Source of the DNA: Methylorubrum salsuginis
GTDB taxonomy: Bacteria; Pseudomonadota; Alphaproteobacteria; Rhizobiales; Beijerinckiaceae
Assembly: GCF_900114375.1 (NCBI RefSeq)
Contig: NZ_FOSV01000008.1
Span: forward strand, 62,001-126,000
Length of the DNA: 64,000 nucleotides
Reading direction: 5' to 3'
The notes under the pieces are model-generated. The model saw only the letters and a program-made list of their open reading frames with translations. It did not search any database and was not told where the DNA came from. Numbering within the stretch: position 1 is the first letter of the stretch; every line of letters begins with the position of its first letter. The position numbers and the translations under genes were made by a program. Below, one piece after another: positions 45,423 to 53,138 of this stretch.

Positions 45423-46124
45423 ATGATCCCGACCTATCGGCGCGCCCTGATCGTCGGCGCCGGCTCCGGCCTCAGCGCGTCCCTGGCCCGGCTCTTCGCT
45501 GCCGAGGGTCTGAAGGTCGCCCTCGCCGCGCGCAACATCGAAAAGCTCGAAGCCCTGGCCGGTGAGACCGGGGCCGCGCTCCACGCCTGCGACGCCACCG
45601 ATCCGGGCGCGGTCGAGGCCCTGTTCGCCCGGTGTGAGCCGGCGCTCGGCGGGGCGCCCGACGTGGTGGTCTACAACGCCAGCGCCCGGCTGCGGGGCGG
45701 GATCGCCGATCTCGATCCGGCAGCGGTCGCCCGCGCCCTCGCGGTGACGGCCACCGGCGGCTTCTTCGTCGCTCAAGCCGCGGCGCGGCGGATGCTGCCG
45801 CATCGGCACGGCGCGATCCTGTTCACCGGCGCCTCCGCCAGCGTGAAGGGTTTTTCGGAATCCGCCCCCTTCGCCATGGGCAAGTTTGCGCTCCGCGGCC
45901 TCGCCCAGAGCCTGTCGCGCGAGTTGCAGCCGCAGGGCATCCACGTGGCGCACGTCATCGTCGACGGTGCGATCCGCTCTGCCGCCCGCCCCGATTCCGG
46001 GGATCGCCCCGACGCCACCCTCGACCCGGAGGCGATTGCCGGAACCTATCTCGCCCTGCTGCGCCAGGACCGCTCTGCCTGGAGCGACGAGGTCGCGGTG
46101 CGGCCGTGGGTGGAGCGGTTCTGA
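45423..46124 (+). CDS. short-chain dehydrogenase/reductase family protein lacking the catalytic Tyr
   Basis: The 233-residue Rossmann-fold protein has the SDR cofactor motif IVGAGSGLSASLARLF (residues 10-25), the NAS motif VVVYNASAR and a following FTGASAS strand. The YxxxK active site reads F150-AMG-K154, so Tyr is replaced by Phe. Several bacterial SDR relatives share this SAPFAMGKFALRGLAQS pattern, so it is probably a family feature rather than a mutation. Classical oxidoreductase activity is doubtful. It follows the HD-GYP gene by 55 bp. Confidence 0.85.
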   Translation: MIPTYRRALIVGAGSGLSASLARLFAAEGLKVALAARNIEKLEALAGETGAALHACDATDPGAVEALFARCEPALGGAPDVVVYNASARLRGGIADLDPAAVARALAVTATGGFFVAQAAARRMLPHRHGAILFTGASASVKGFSESAPFAMGKFALRGLAQSLSRELQPQGIHVAHVIVDGAIRSAARPDSGDRPDATLDPEAIAGTYLALLRQDRSAWSDEVAVRPWVERF

Positions 46125-46143
46125 GGGAGGCGCGGGGCCGCCT

Positions 46144-47058
46144 TCACCCCGCGAAGAACCGCGTCAGCGCCGCGCGCGTCGCATCCGGCGCCTCCTCGGC
46201 CATGAAGTGGCCGCTGTCGATGGAGACGCCGTCCGCCTTCGGGGCGAAGGTGCGCCGCCACGCGTCGAGCGCGGTCTCGGGCTTGTCCTTGTCGAGGTAG
46301 CGTCGGCTCGCCAGCACGAGGACCGGCATCGGCAGGGTGCGTCCCTCCGCGAGGTCGGCCCGGTCGGCGGCGCGGTCCGGCCCGTCGGCGCTGCCGGCGC
46401 GGTAATCCTCGCACATCGCGTGGATGCGCTCGGGCACGCCCCAGGCCGGCCGGTAGAGGGTGAGCGCCCGCTCGTCGAAGGCCGAGAGGTCGTCCCGGCC
46501 GCTCCACTGCCGCAGCAAGCCCTCGAAATAGCCGTCCGGGTCGCGGCCGATCTCCCGCTCCGGCTCCGGCGCGGGCTTCGCCAGGAACGGCCAATGCGGG
46601 TTCATCCCGGCTTGCGCCTCGATCCGCTCCCACTGGACATGCGTCGGCACGATGTCGAGGAGCGCGAGGCGCTCGACCCGGCCCGGCGCGTCGAGCGCCA
46701 AGCGGTAGGCGACCCGCGCGCCGCGGTCGTGCCCGGCGAGCCGGAAATGGATGTGCCCGATCCGTTCCATCACCGCGACGATCTCTTCGGCGATCCGCCG
46801 CTTGGCGTAGCCCTCGCCGTTCTCCGAGTCCGGCGCCGCCGACCAGCCGTAGCCCTTGAGGTCGAGGGCGATCACCCGGTGCCGCTCGGCGAGCGCGGGC
46901 GCCAGCCGGTGCCACATCGCGTGGCACTGGGGAAAGCCGTGGAGCAGCAGCAGCGGGGTCGCGTCCTCCCGGCCGCCGATGCGGGCGAACCAGCGCCCGG
47001 CCGGCCCATCGATCCAGAGCGGGTCGAAGCCGGGAAACAGGTCGCCGCCATCCGCCAT
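46144..47058 (-). CDS. alpha/beta hydrolase, fluoroacetate (haloacetate) dehalogenase type
   Basis: The 304-residue alpha/beta hydrolase has Asp, not Ser, as nucleophile (D111 in AGHDRGARVA). The residues that define fluoroacetate dehalogenase in the Rhodopseudomonas enzyme are all found at matching places: D111-H284-D135 as the triad, R112 and R115 for carboxylate binding, and H155, W156 and Y219 as the halide pocket. The predicted reaction is hydrolytic loss of halide from haloacetate to give glycolate. ATG with GAGGACA upstream. No transporter or glycolate gene is adjacent. True substrate may differ. Confidence 0.85.
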   Translation of the reverse strand: MADGGDLFPGFDPLWIDGPAGRWFARIGGREDATPLLLLHGFPQCHAMWHRLAPALAERHRVIALDLKGYGWSAAPDSENGEGYAKRRIAEEIVAVMERIGHIHFRLAGHDRGARVAYRLALDAPGRVERLALLDIVPTHVQWERIEAQAGMNPHWPFLAKPAPEPEREIGRDPDGYFEGLLRQWSGRDDLSAFDERALTLYRPAWGVPERIHAMCEDYRAGSADGPDRAADRADLAEGRTLPMPVLVLASRRYLDKDKPETALDAWRRTFAPKADGVSIDSGHFMAEEAPDATRAALTRFFAG

Positions 47059-47165
47059 GGGCTGTCCTCGCAAAGTCTTCGAGAAAATGTCCGGGACAAC
47101 GGCGGCGGCCGAGGTTGGCTCCCGCCCGGCGCCGGTCGCTCCGTCGCCGGGGGCGGCGGCGATTG

Positions 47166-47214
47166 TGTTGTGCGGTCAAGGACTAAGCATATTGCCTCAA
47201 TGCTAGGCACAACA
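47166..47214. promoter_or_regulatory. spaced inverted repeat upstream of the GGDEF-EAL gene
   Basis: TGTTGTGC and GCACAACA form perfect 8-bp arms 33 bp apart inside an unusually AT-rich stretch, about 80 bp before the GGDEF-EAL start and above the divergent hydrolase. This looks like a promoter/operator region; the binding factor is unknown. Confidence 0.45.
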
Positions 47215-47293
47215 AAAATTAAGACATCGGAGGGCAGATTCCCGCCCAGGATCGCGCGGTTGCACCGCAAAAAATCACGATGTGGGCCGCCCC

Positions 47294-49387
47294 ATGAACC
47301 GGACGCAATTCGAGGATTTCGCCCAGATCGCCGCCGACTGGATTTGGGAAACGGATGCGGAGGGCCGCTTCACCCGGCTCTCGTCGGAGGCCGCCGCGTT
47401 CCTCGGCCGCCCGGTCGCGGACCTGCTCGGCGTCGATCGCGCGGCCTTCGCCTGGGCGTTCGAGGCGGAGGGCCTGAACCTCTACCGCGCCGCCCTGGCC
47501 GCGCGGCGCCCGTTCCGCGAACTGACCTACGTCTACAGCCATCCCGACGGCGCCCCGCGCTGGTTCGAGATCAGCGGCCGCCCCTGCTTCTCAACGGAGG
47601 GCGCGTTCCTCGGCTATCGTGGCGTCGGCAGCGACGTGAGCGAGCAGCGCCGCACCCGCGACGCCCTGGTGCAGGCCCATGCCGAACTGACCGAGCAGAA
47701 CCGGCGCTTCGACGCGGCCCTGGAGAACATGAGCCAGGGGCTGTGCCTGTTCGACGACAGGCATCGGCTGCAGGTGTGGAACCGGCGCTACCTCGACATG
47801 TTCGGGCTCGGGCCCGACGCGCTTCGGGTCGGCATGACCCAGCAGGCGATCATCGAGCATTTGGTCGCCCTCGGGCGCTATCGCGCCGGGGTGACGATCG
47901 ATTCGATCAGCGAGGGCACCCGCACCTCGCTCTCCGCCGACGGCCCGAAAGCGCTGATGCGCGAACTCGCCGACGGGCGGGTGATCGCCGTGACCCACCG
48001 GGCGATGGCGGGCGGCGGCTGGGTCTCGACCTTCGAGGACGTGACCGAGCGGCGCCGCAACGAGGCCCGCATCGTCCACATGGCCCGCCACGACGGGCTG
48101 ACCGATCTGCCCAACCGCACGGCTCTGCGCGAGATCGGCACCGAGCGCCTCATCGAGGCGCGTGCGGCCGGCACGGGGCTCGCCGTGCTCTGCCTCGACC
48201 TCGACCGGTTCAAGCCGGTCAACGACAGCTTCGGCCACGCGGTCGGCGACGGCCTGCTCAAAGCAGTCTCGGCCCGGCTGCGCAATCAGGTGCGCGGGGG
48301 CGACGTCGTCGCCCGGCTCGGCGGCGACGAGTTCGCGGTGCTCTACACGGTGGCGGATGCCGACGAGGCGGCGGCTTTGGCCGAGCGGCTGATCCGCGTC
48401 GTCAGCGCGCCCTACCGGCTCGACGGCGTCAACGCCGAGATCGGTATGAGCGTCGGCATCGCGCTCGCCCTGCCCGAGGGCGGCGCGGGCGACATCGAGC
48501 GCCTGCTGAAGGAGGCCGACATGGCCCTCTACGAGGCCAAGGCCGCGGGCCGGGGCACCTTCCGCCTGTTCGAGCCGAAGATGGACGAGACCGTGCGCGA
48601 GCGCCTCGCGCTCGAGCGGGAACTGCGCGAGGCGCTTCAGGCCGGCCGGTTCGAGGTGCATTATCAGCCGCTGGTCGATCTTTCCGACGACCGCATCACC
48701 GGCATGGAGGCGCTGGTGCGCTGGCGCCATCCCGAGCGCGGCCTGGTGAGCCCGGCGGTGTTCATTCCCCTCGCCGAGGAGACCGGCCTGATCGTGCCGC
48801 TCGGTGAGTGGGTGCTGCGCCAGGCCTGCCGCGACGCCGCCTCCTGGCCCGGCGAGACCAGCGTCGCCGTCAACGTCTCGCCGCTGCAACTGCGCCACCG
48901 GCGCTTTGCCCAGACCGTGGTCGCGGCGCTCGCCGCCAGCGGCCTCGACGCGGCGCGGCTGGAACTGGAAATCACCGAGAGCGTGCTGCTGGACGACACC
49001 GAGGCCAATCTCGAGACGCTGCACGGCCTGCGGGGCCTCGGCGTGCGCATCTCGATGGACGATTTCGGCACCGGCTATTCCTCCATCAGCTACCTGCGCC
49101 GCTTCCCCTTCGACAAGATCAAGATCGACCGCTCCTTCGTGCGCGACTGCGCCACGAGCCCGGATGCCGGAGCGATCATCCGCGCCATCGTGGGTTTGGG
49201 CGCGAGCCTCGGCATCACCACGCTGGTGGAAGGCATCGAGACCGAGCCGCAGCTCGCCGCCATCCGGGCCGAGGGCGCCCGCGAGGTGCAGGGCTTCCTG
49301 TTCAGCCCACCCCGCCCCGCCGCGGAAGCCGCGGCCCTGCTCGCCGCGCAGGAAGGGGAGCCGGACAAGGCCACCCTGGCGGCCTGA
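47294..49387 (+). CDS. PAS-GGDEF-EAL c-di-GMP turnover protein
   Basis: The 697-residue protein is soluble-looking and has two PAS domains (about 6-118 and 125-250), a GGDEF domain (RLGGDEF with I-site RGGD five residues before) and an EAL domain. The EAL domain keeps its catalytic set: EALVRW, NVSPLQLR, EITES, MDDFGTGYSS, KIKIDRSF, VEGIET and VQGFLFS. Both synthesis and breakdown of c-di-GMP are therefore possible, and the PAS domains probably decide which dominates. ATG was chosen; an in-frame GTG lies four codons earlier. It faces no partner gene. Confidence 0.92.
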   Translation: MNRTQFEDFAQIAADWIWETDAEGRFTRLSSEAAAFLGRPVADLLGVDRAAFAWAFEAEGLNLYRAALAARRPFRELTYVYSHPDGAPRWFEISGRPCFSTEGAFLGYRGVGSDVSEQRRTRDALVQAHAELTEQNRRFDAALENMSQGLCLFDDRHRLQVWNRRYLDMFGLGPDALRVGMTQQAIIEHLVALGRYRAGVTIDSISEGTRTSLSADGPKALMRELADGRVIAVTHRAMAGGGWVSTFEDVTERRRNEARIVHMARHDGLTDLPNRTALREIGTERLIEARAAGTGLAVLCLDLDRFKPVNDSFGHAVGDGLLKAVSARLRNQVRGGDVVARLGGDEFAVLYTVADADEAAALAERLIRVVSAPYRLDGVNAEIGMSVGIALALPEGGAGDIERLLKEADMALYEAKAAGRGTFRLFEPKMDETVRERLALERELREALQAGRFEVHYQPLVDLSDDRITGMEALVRWRHPERGLVSPAVFIPLAEETGLIVPLGEWVLRQACRDAASWPGETSVAVNVSPLQLRHRRFAQTVVAALAASGLDAARLELEITESVLLDDTEANLETLHGLRGLGVRISMDDFGTGYSSISYLRRFPFDKIKIDRSFVRDCATSPDAGAIIRAIVGLGASLGITTLVEGIETEPQLAAIRAEGAREVQGFLFSPPRPAAEAAALLAAQEGEPDKATLAA

Positions 49388-49523
49388 CCTCTCCGAAAGG
49401 TGAGCGAGCCGCGGCGCACCGCAATGTTAATCGGCGGAACATGACGGCGCGGGCCTTCGTTGCCCTCCCGTCCGACCGAGCCCGACGCCACCGTCGGGAC
49501 GGGTCCGGGCCGGGAGACGCGCC

Positions 49524-49727
49524 ATGAGCAGCACCGTCGACAAGATCAAGGGCCTCGCCAACGAGGCCGCGGGCAACGTCAAGCAGGGCATCGGCAAGGC
49601 CACCGACAACGAGCGTCTCCAGGCGGAGGGCAAGGCTCAGGAGGTCAAGGGCGAGGGCCAGCAGCTCAAGGGCGACGCCAAGCAGGCCGCCCACGACACC
49701 GCCGACAAGATCAAAGGCAAGATCTGA
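49524..49727 (+). CDS. CsbD family stress-response protein
   Basis: The 67-residue, very hydrophilic, Lys/Glu/Gln-rich protein matches CsbD: MSSTVDKIKGLANEAAGNVK at the start and repeated KGEGQQLKGDAKQAA. CsbD proteins are induced by general stress; their biochemical role is unknown, and they are probably partly disordered or helical. GGGAG lies nine bases before the ATG. A DUF1328 protein gene follows 190 bp later. The pair is typical of envelope/general-stress regulons in alphaproteobacteria, but no EcfG-type promoter was confirmed. Confidence 0.9.
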   Translation: MSSTVDKIKGLANEAAGNVKQGIGKATDNERLQAEGKAQEVKGEGQQLKGDAKQAAHDTADKIKGKI

Positions 49728-49916
49728 TCGGTTCACCGTCCCCGCTCACGCGGCTTCGAGCGACGGCCCTGATCCTTTCCTCGCCGGGCGAGGGCTTCAA
49801 GGCCCGCCGCCCGGCGAACCGTTTCGCCCCGAACACGTTTTATGGTCCATGGACGGAACGAACCGGGCAGCTTGGCAATTCTCCAAGCCAGATACGGACC
49901 CCTCTAGGAGGACACC

Positions 49917-50093
49917 ATGATCGGTTGGGCAGTCACCTTCCTCGTCGTCGCTCTGGTCGCCGCTCTGCTCGGCTTCGGCGGCATCGCCGGCACCGCGATG
50001 GAAGCGGCGAAGATCGTCTTCTTCGTCGCCATCGCGCTGTTCCTGATCTCGGCGGTGATGGGCGCCGTGCGCGGTCGCTCACCGCGGCTGTGA
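49917..50093 (+). CDS. DUF1328 (UPF0391) small membrane protein
   Basis: This 58-residue protein has two hydrophobic segments (about 3-22 and 29-50) and the family pattern [20 protein letters not shown], then [15 protein letters not shown]. It has a strong AGGAGG ribosome-binding site seven bases before the ATG and its own terminator downstream. Members are often stress-induced with CsbD-type proteins. Function is unknown. Confidence 0.9.
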   Translation: MIGWAVTFLVVALVAALLGFGGIAGTAMEAAKIVFFVAIALFLISAVMGAVRGRSPRL

Positions 50094-50132
50094 CGACACC
50101 CTGACGGCTCGGGCCTCGCGGCCCGATGCGGA

Positions 50133-50162
50133 GAGGCGGCCTTCGGGCCGCCTTTTCCTTTT
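50133..50162 (+). terminator. rho-independent terminator after the DUF1328 gene
   Basis: A 7-bp stem GGCGGCC/GGCCGCC with a stable TTCG tetraloop is followed by TTTTCCTTTT, 40 bp after the stop codon. Confidence 0.9.
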
Positions 50163-50193
50163 GCCCGGCCCCTCGCTCTGCTAAGGGGCCGGG

Positions 50194-52137
50194 ATGACCG
50201 ACAACAACGACCCCACCCAAGCCGCGCCCGCGGAAGAAGCCGTCGCGCCCGAGCAAGCCGCCGCCACGCCGGAAGGCGAGCGCATCGCCAAGGCCATCGC
50301 GCGGGCCGGCATCGCCTCGCGCCGTGACGCGGAGGCCCTGATCGAGGCCGGCCGCGTCACCCTGAACGGGCAGGTGCTGACCTCGCCCGCGATCAACGTG
50401 ACCGATGCCGACCGCATCACCGTCGACGGCGAGCCGCTGCCGGCCCGCGAGCGCACCCGTCTGTGGATCCTGCACAAGCCCCGCGGCGTCGTCACCACGG
50501 CGCGCGACCCGGAAGGGCGCGCCACCGTGTTCGACGGTCTGCCCGACGACCTGCCCCGCGTCGTCGCCATCGGCCGGCTCGACATCAACACCGAAGGGCT
50601 GCTGCTGCTCACCAACGACGGCGGTCTCGCCAAGGTGATCGCGCATCCCGACACCGGCTGGCTGCGCCGCTACCGCGTGCGCGCCTTCGGCGACGTGAAC
50701 CAGGCCGATCTCGACAAGCTGAAGAAGGGCGTGACCGTCGACGGGATGGAGTACGGCCCCGTCGAGGCGACGCTCGACCGGGCCCAGGGCGACAACGTCT
50801 GGCTGACGCTGGGCCTGCGCGAGGGCAAGAACCGCGAGGTCAAGCGCATCCTCGAACATCTCGGCCTCTCGGTGAACCGTCTGATCCGGCTCTCGTTCGG
50901 GCCGTTCCAGCTCGGCGACCTCGAAGTCGGCCTCGTCGAGGAAATCCGCACCAAGGTGCTGAAGGAACAGCTCGGCAAGACTCTGGCCGAGGAGGCCGGG
51001 GTCGATTTCGAGAGCCCGGTGCGCGAGGCGATCGCCCCGTTCGGCAGCCCCAAAAAGGCCGCCAAGGGTGCCGCCCGCGCGGCGCAGGACGACGAGCGCC
51101 CCGCTTCGCGGGCGCGCATTGCGAGCGCTCGTCCGCCGCGTGATCCGGCCCGGCCCGCCGCCGCCCCGCGTGCCGCCGCGCGGGCGCCCGCCAAGCCGCA
51201 GCGCACCGCCTCGCCCACGGTCTGGCGGGCCGACGACGAGGATCGGCCCCGCGCCTCGAAGGTGCCGCGCCGGGGCGGCGACCCCAAGGCCGCCCGCGCG
51301 GCGGCGGCCGAGCGCGGCCGCGAGCGCGTCGGCGCCATCCAGGCGGTCGGCGAGCGCCGGGTTCTGGTGGAGCGGCTTCAGCCCTCGCCCGAGGTCCCGG
51401 CCCCCGAGCCGCATCGCCGCGTCCGCTTCCGCAACCACGAGGAGGGGGGCGAGCGGCAGGAGCGTCAAGAGCGTCGGCCGCGGGAGGACCGTCCGGAGCG
51501 CGGCCAAGGGTACGGTCAGGAGCGCGGCGACGCGCGTTCGGCCGGGCCGCGCCGGGCGCCTTCGGGCGATGCCCGGCCCCGCCGCCGCGACGAGGACGGC
51601 GCTTCCGAGCGCCGGGGCCCGCTGCGCGAGCGCCGGACCGAGGGCGAGGGCCGTCCGTTCCGTGAGCGCAGCGAGGGCGCACCCCGCCGCGAGCGGTCCT
51701 TCGACGGGGCCGCCCCGGAGCGTCGCGGCCCGCCGCGCGACCGCCCGCGGCCCGATCATGCGGGTGACGGCGAGCGTCCGGCCCGCGCCCCGCGCGGCGA
51801 AGGGCGTCCGGAAGGCCGGCCCGAGCGCGGCGGCTTCAAGGCCGGCGGCAAGTCGTTCGGCAACAAGTCGTTCGGCGACAAGCCCGCCGGGGGCAAATCC
51901 TTCGGCGGCAAGCCCGGCTTCAAGGGCGGCGCGCGCCAGGGCGAGGCCCGCGACGGTGCCAGAGGTGAGTTCAAGGGCGGCTTCAAGGCCGGTGGCGGCG
52001 GTGGCCGTCCGGGCGGCGGGTTCAAGCCGGGGGGCGGGCGGCCCGGCGGGTCCCGTCCCGGCGGCGCGGGCGGCCGACCCGGTGGCAAGCCCGGCGGATC
52101 CCGCGGCGGTGGGCGTCCGCCGCGCGGCGGCGCCTGA
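50194..52137 (+). CDS. rluB: 23S rRNA pseudouridine synthase RluB-like, with long Arg/Gly-rich tail
   Basis: Residues about 28-75 form an S4 RNA-binding domain and about 88-262 a pseudouridine synthase domain of the RsuA/RluB/RluE/RluF group. The catalytic Asp is D130 in IGRLDINTEGLLLLTND, and the LREGKNREVKRIL motif follows. The closest type is RluB, which modifies U2605 of 23S rRNA. From about residue 285 to 647 the protein is a disordered, highly basic extension that first resembles an R/E/D-rich charged linker and then a Gly-rich stretch with KSFG and RPGG repeats. The tail is longer than the enzyme. Confidence 0.88.
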   Translation: MTDNNDPTQAAPAEEAVAPEQAAATPEGERIAKAIARAGIASRRDAEALIEAGRVTLNGQVLTSPAINVTDADRITVDGEPLPARERTRLWILHKPRGVVTTARDPEGRATVFDGLPDDLPRVVAIGRLDINTEGLLLLTNDGGLAKVIAHPDTGWLRRYRVRAFGDVNQADLDKLKKGVTVDGMEYGPVEATLDRAQGDNVWLTLGLREGKNREVKRILEHLGLSVNRLIRLSFGPFQLGDLEVGLVEEIRTKVLKEQLGKTLAEEAGVDFESPVREAIAPFGSPKKAAKGAARAAQDDERPASRARIASARPPRDPARPAAAPRAAARAPAKPQRTASPTVWRADDEDRPRASKVPRRGGDPKAARAAAAERGRERVGAIQAVGERRVLVERLQPSPEVPAPEPHRRVRFRNHEEGGERQERQERRPREDRPERGQGYGQERGDARSAGPRRAPSGDARPRRRDEDGASERRGPLRERRTEGEGRPFRERSEGAPRRERSFDGAAPERRGPPRDRPRPDHAGDGERPARAPRGEGRPEGRPERGGFKAGGKSFGNKSFGDKPAGGKSFGGKPGFKGGARQGEARDGARGEFKGGFKAGGGGGRPGGGFKPGGGRPGGSRPGGAGGRPGGKPGGSRGGGRPPRGGA

Positions 52138-52165
52138 TGCGACCGGCCGCAGCGGCTGAGGCCCC

Positions 52166-52729
52166 GTGAGGATCGTCGGTGGGGCGTGGCGCGGGCGGCG
52201 GCTCGCCGGGCCGAAGGGCGAGGGCATCCGCCCGACCTCCGACCGCCTGCGCGAGGCCCTGTTCAACGTCCTGGCCCACGCCTACGACGACGCGGTCGAG
52301 GGCGCGACGGTCCTCGACCTGTTCGCCGGCACCGGCGCGCTCGCCTTCGAGGCCCTGTCGCGGGGGGCCGCCTCCGCGCTTCTCGTCGATGACGGCCGGG
52401 AGGCCGGCGGCCTGATCCGCGACACGATCGCGGCGCTCGCGTGCGGCGATCGTGCCCGGCTGGTCCGCCGCGACGCGACCCGCCTCGGCCCGGCCGCCGA
52501 TCCGCCCGCGACGCTGGTCTTCTGCGATCCGCCCTACGGCAAGAACCTCGCTCCCGCCGCCCTCGCGTCCGCCGCCAAGGGGGGCTGGCTTGCGGCCGAC
52601 GCCCTCGTCCTCGTCGAGGAGGTGGCCAGCGCCGGCCCGGTCCTGCCCGAGGGCTTTTCGGAGCTGGAGCGGCGGGCCTACGGCGAGACCGTGGTGACCT
52701 TCGCGCGGTTCGGGGCGGCGGCCCCCTGA
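52166..52729 (+). CDS. rsmD: 16S rRNA (guanine966-N2)-methyltransferase RsmD
   Basis: The 187-residue SAM-dependent enzyme methylates G966 of 16S rRNA on the assembled small subunit. Family motifs are MRIVGGAWRGRRL at the start, IRPTSDRLREALFNVL, VLDLFAGTGALAFEALSRGA (SAM site) and the catalytic FCDPPYGKN. It starts with GTG and lies 28 bp behind rluB, so the two rRNA-modification genes probably form an operon. Its stop codon is inside the left arm of the terminator hairpin. Confidence 0.93.
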   Translation: MRIVGGAWRGRRLAGPKGEGIRPTSDRLREALFNVLAHAYDDAVEGATVLDLFAGTGALAFEALSRGAASALLVDDGREAGGLIRDTIAALACGDRARLVRRDATRLGPAADPPATLVFCDPPYGKNLAPAALASAAKGGWLAADALVLVEEVASAGPVLPEGFSELERRAYGETVVTFARFGAAAP

Positions 52730-52776
52730 AACGAAAGAACCCGCCGCGGGGACCGCGGCGGGTTCTTTCGTTTCAG
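52726..52776. terminator. perfect 24-bp dyad, bidirectional terminator
   Basis: Two perfectly complementary 24-base arms flank a three-base GGA loop. The outer part is A/T-rich and the inner part pure GC, giving U-tracts on either strand. It ends rsmD rightwards (overlapping its stop codon) and the small exported gene leftwards. Confidence 0.9.
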
Positions 52777-52799
52777 GGCTGCGAAAGCCCCGAAAGGGA

Positions 52800-53042
52800 T
52801 CAGTCGCACGATTCCTTGGTGACCGTCTTGCGGTCGCCGACATCGTTCTCCTTCGTCACGGTCTTGCTGGAGCAGCCGGTGGAGGTGCTCTCGCGGCGCT
52901 CGACCGTGGTGGAGGAGGTGGTGGCCGGGCGATCGACCACGACCCGATCCGGCGCGTCGCGCTCGATCACGGTGGTCTGGGCGCTGGCACCGGTGAGGCC
53001 GGCCAGCGTCAGGGCGGCGGCAGCGAGAAGAGCTTTTCTCAT
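52800..53042 (-). CDS. small exported Thr/Ser/Val-rich protein
   Basis: The 80-residue protein has a clear signal peptide (MRKALLAAAALTLAGLTGASA, cleavage after about residue 21). The mature part is short and hydrophilic, rich in Thr, Val and Arg, with a repeated KTVTKE motif (residues about 60 and 72) and two cysteines, near residue 57 and at position 79, which could form a disulfide. It ends at the shared 24-bp dyad terminator. No family is recognised. It is probably a small periplasmic protein. Confidence 0.72.
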   Translation of the reverse strand: MRKALLAAAALTLAGLTGASAQTTVIERDAPDRVVVDRPATTSSTTVERRESTSTGCSSKTVTKENDVGDRKTVTKESCD

Positions 53043-53138
53043 ATCATCCTCCGAGAGGGTCGAAACTGCGGTCTCAACGACGAGGGAACCTCAACCGTTC
53101 CGAATCCTCCCGCGCCCGAAGGGGCGTTTTGTGAAGCG

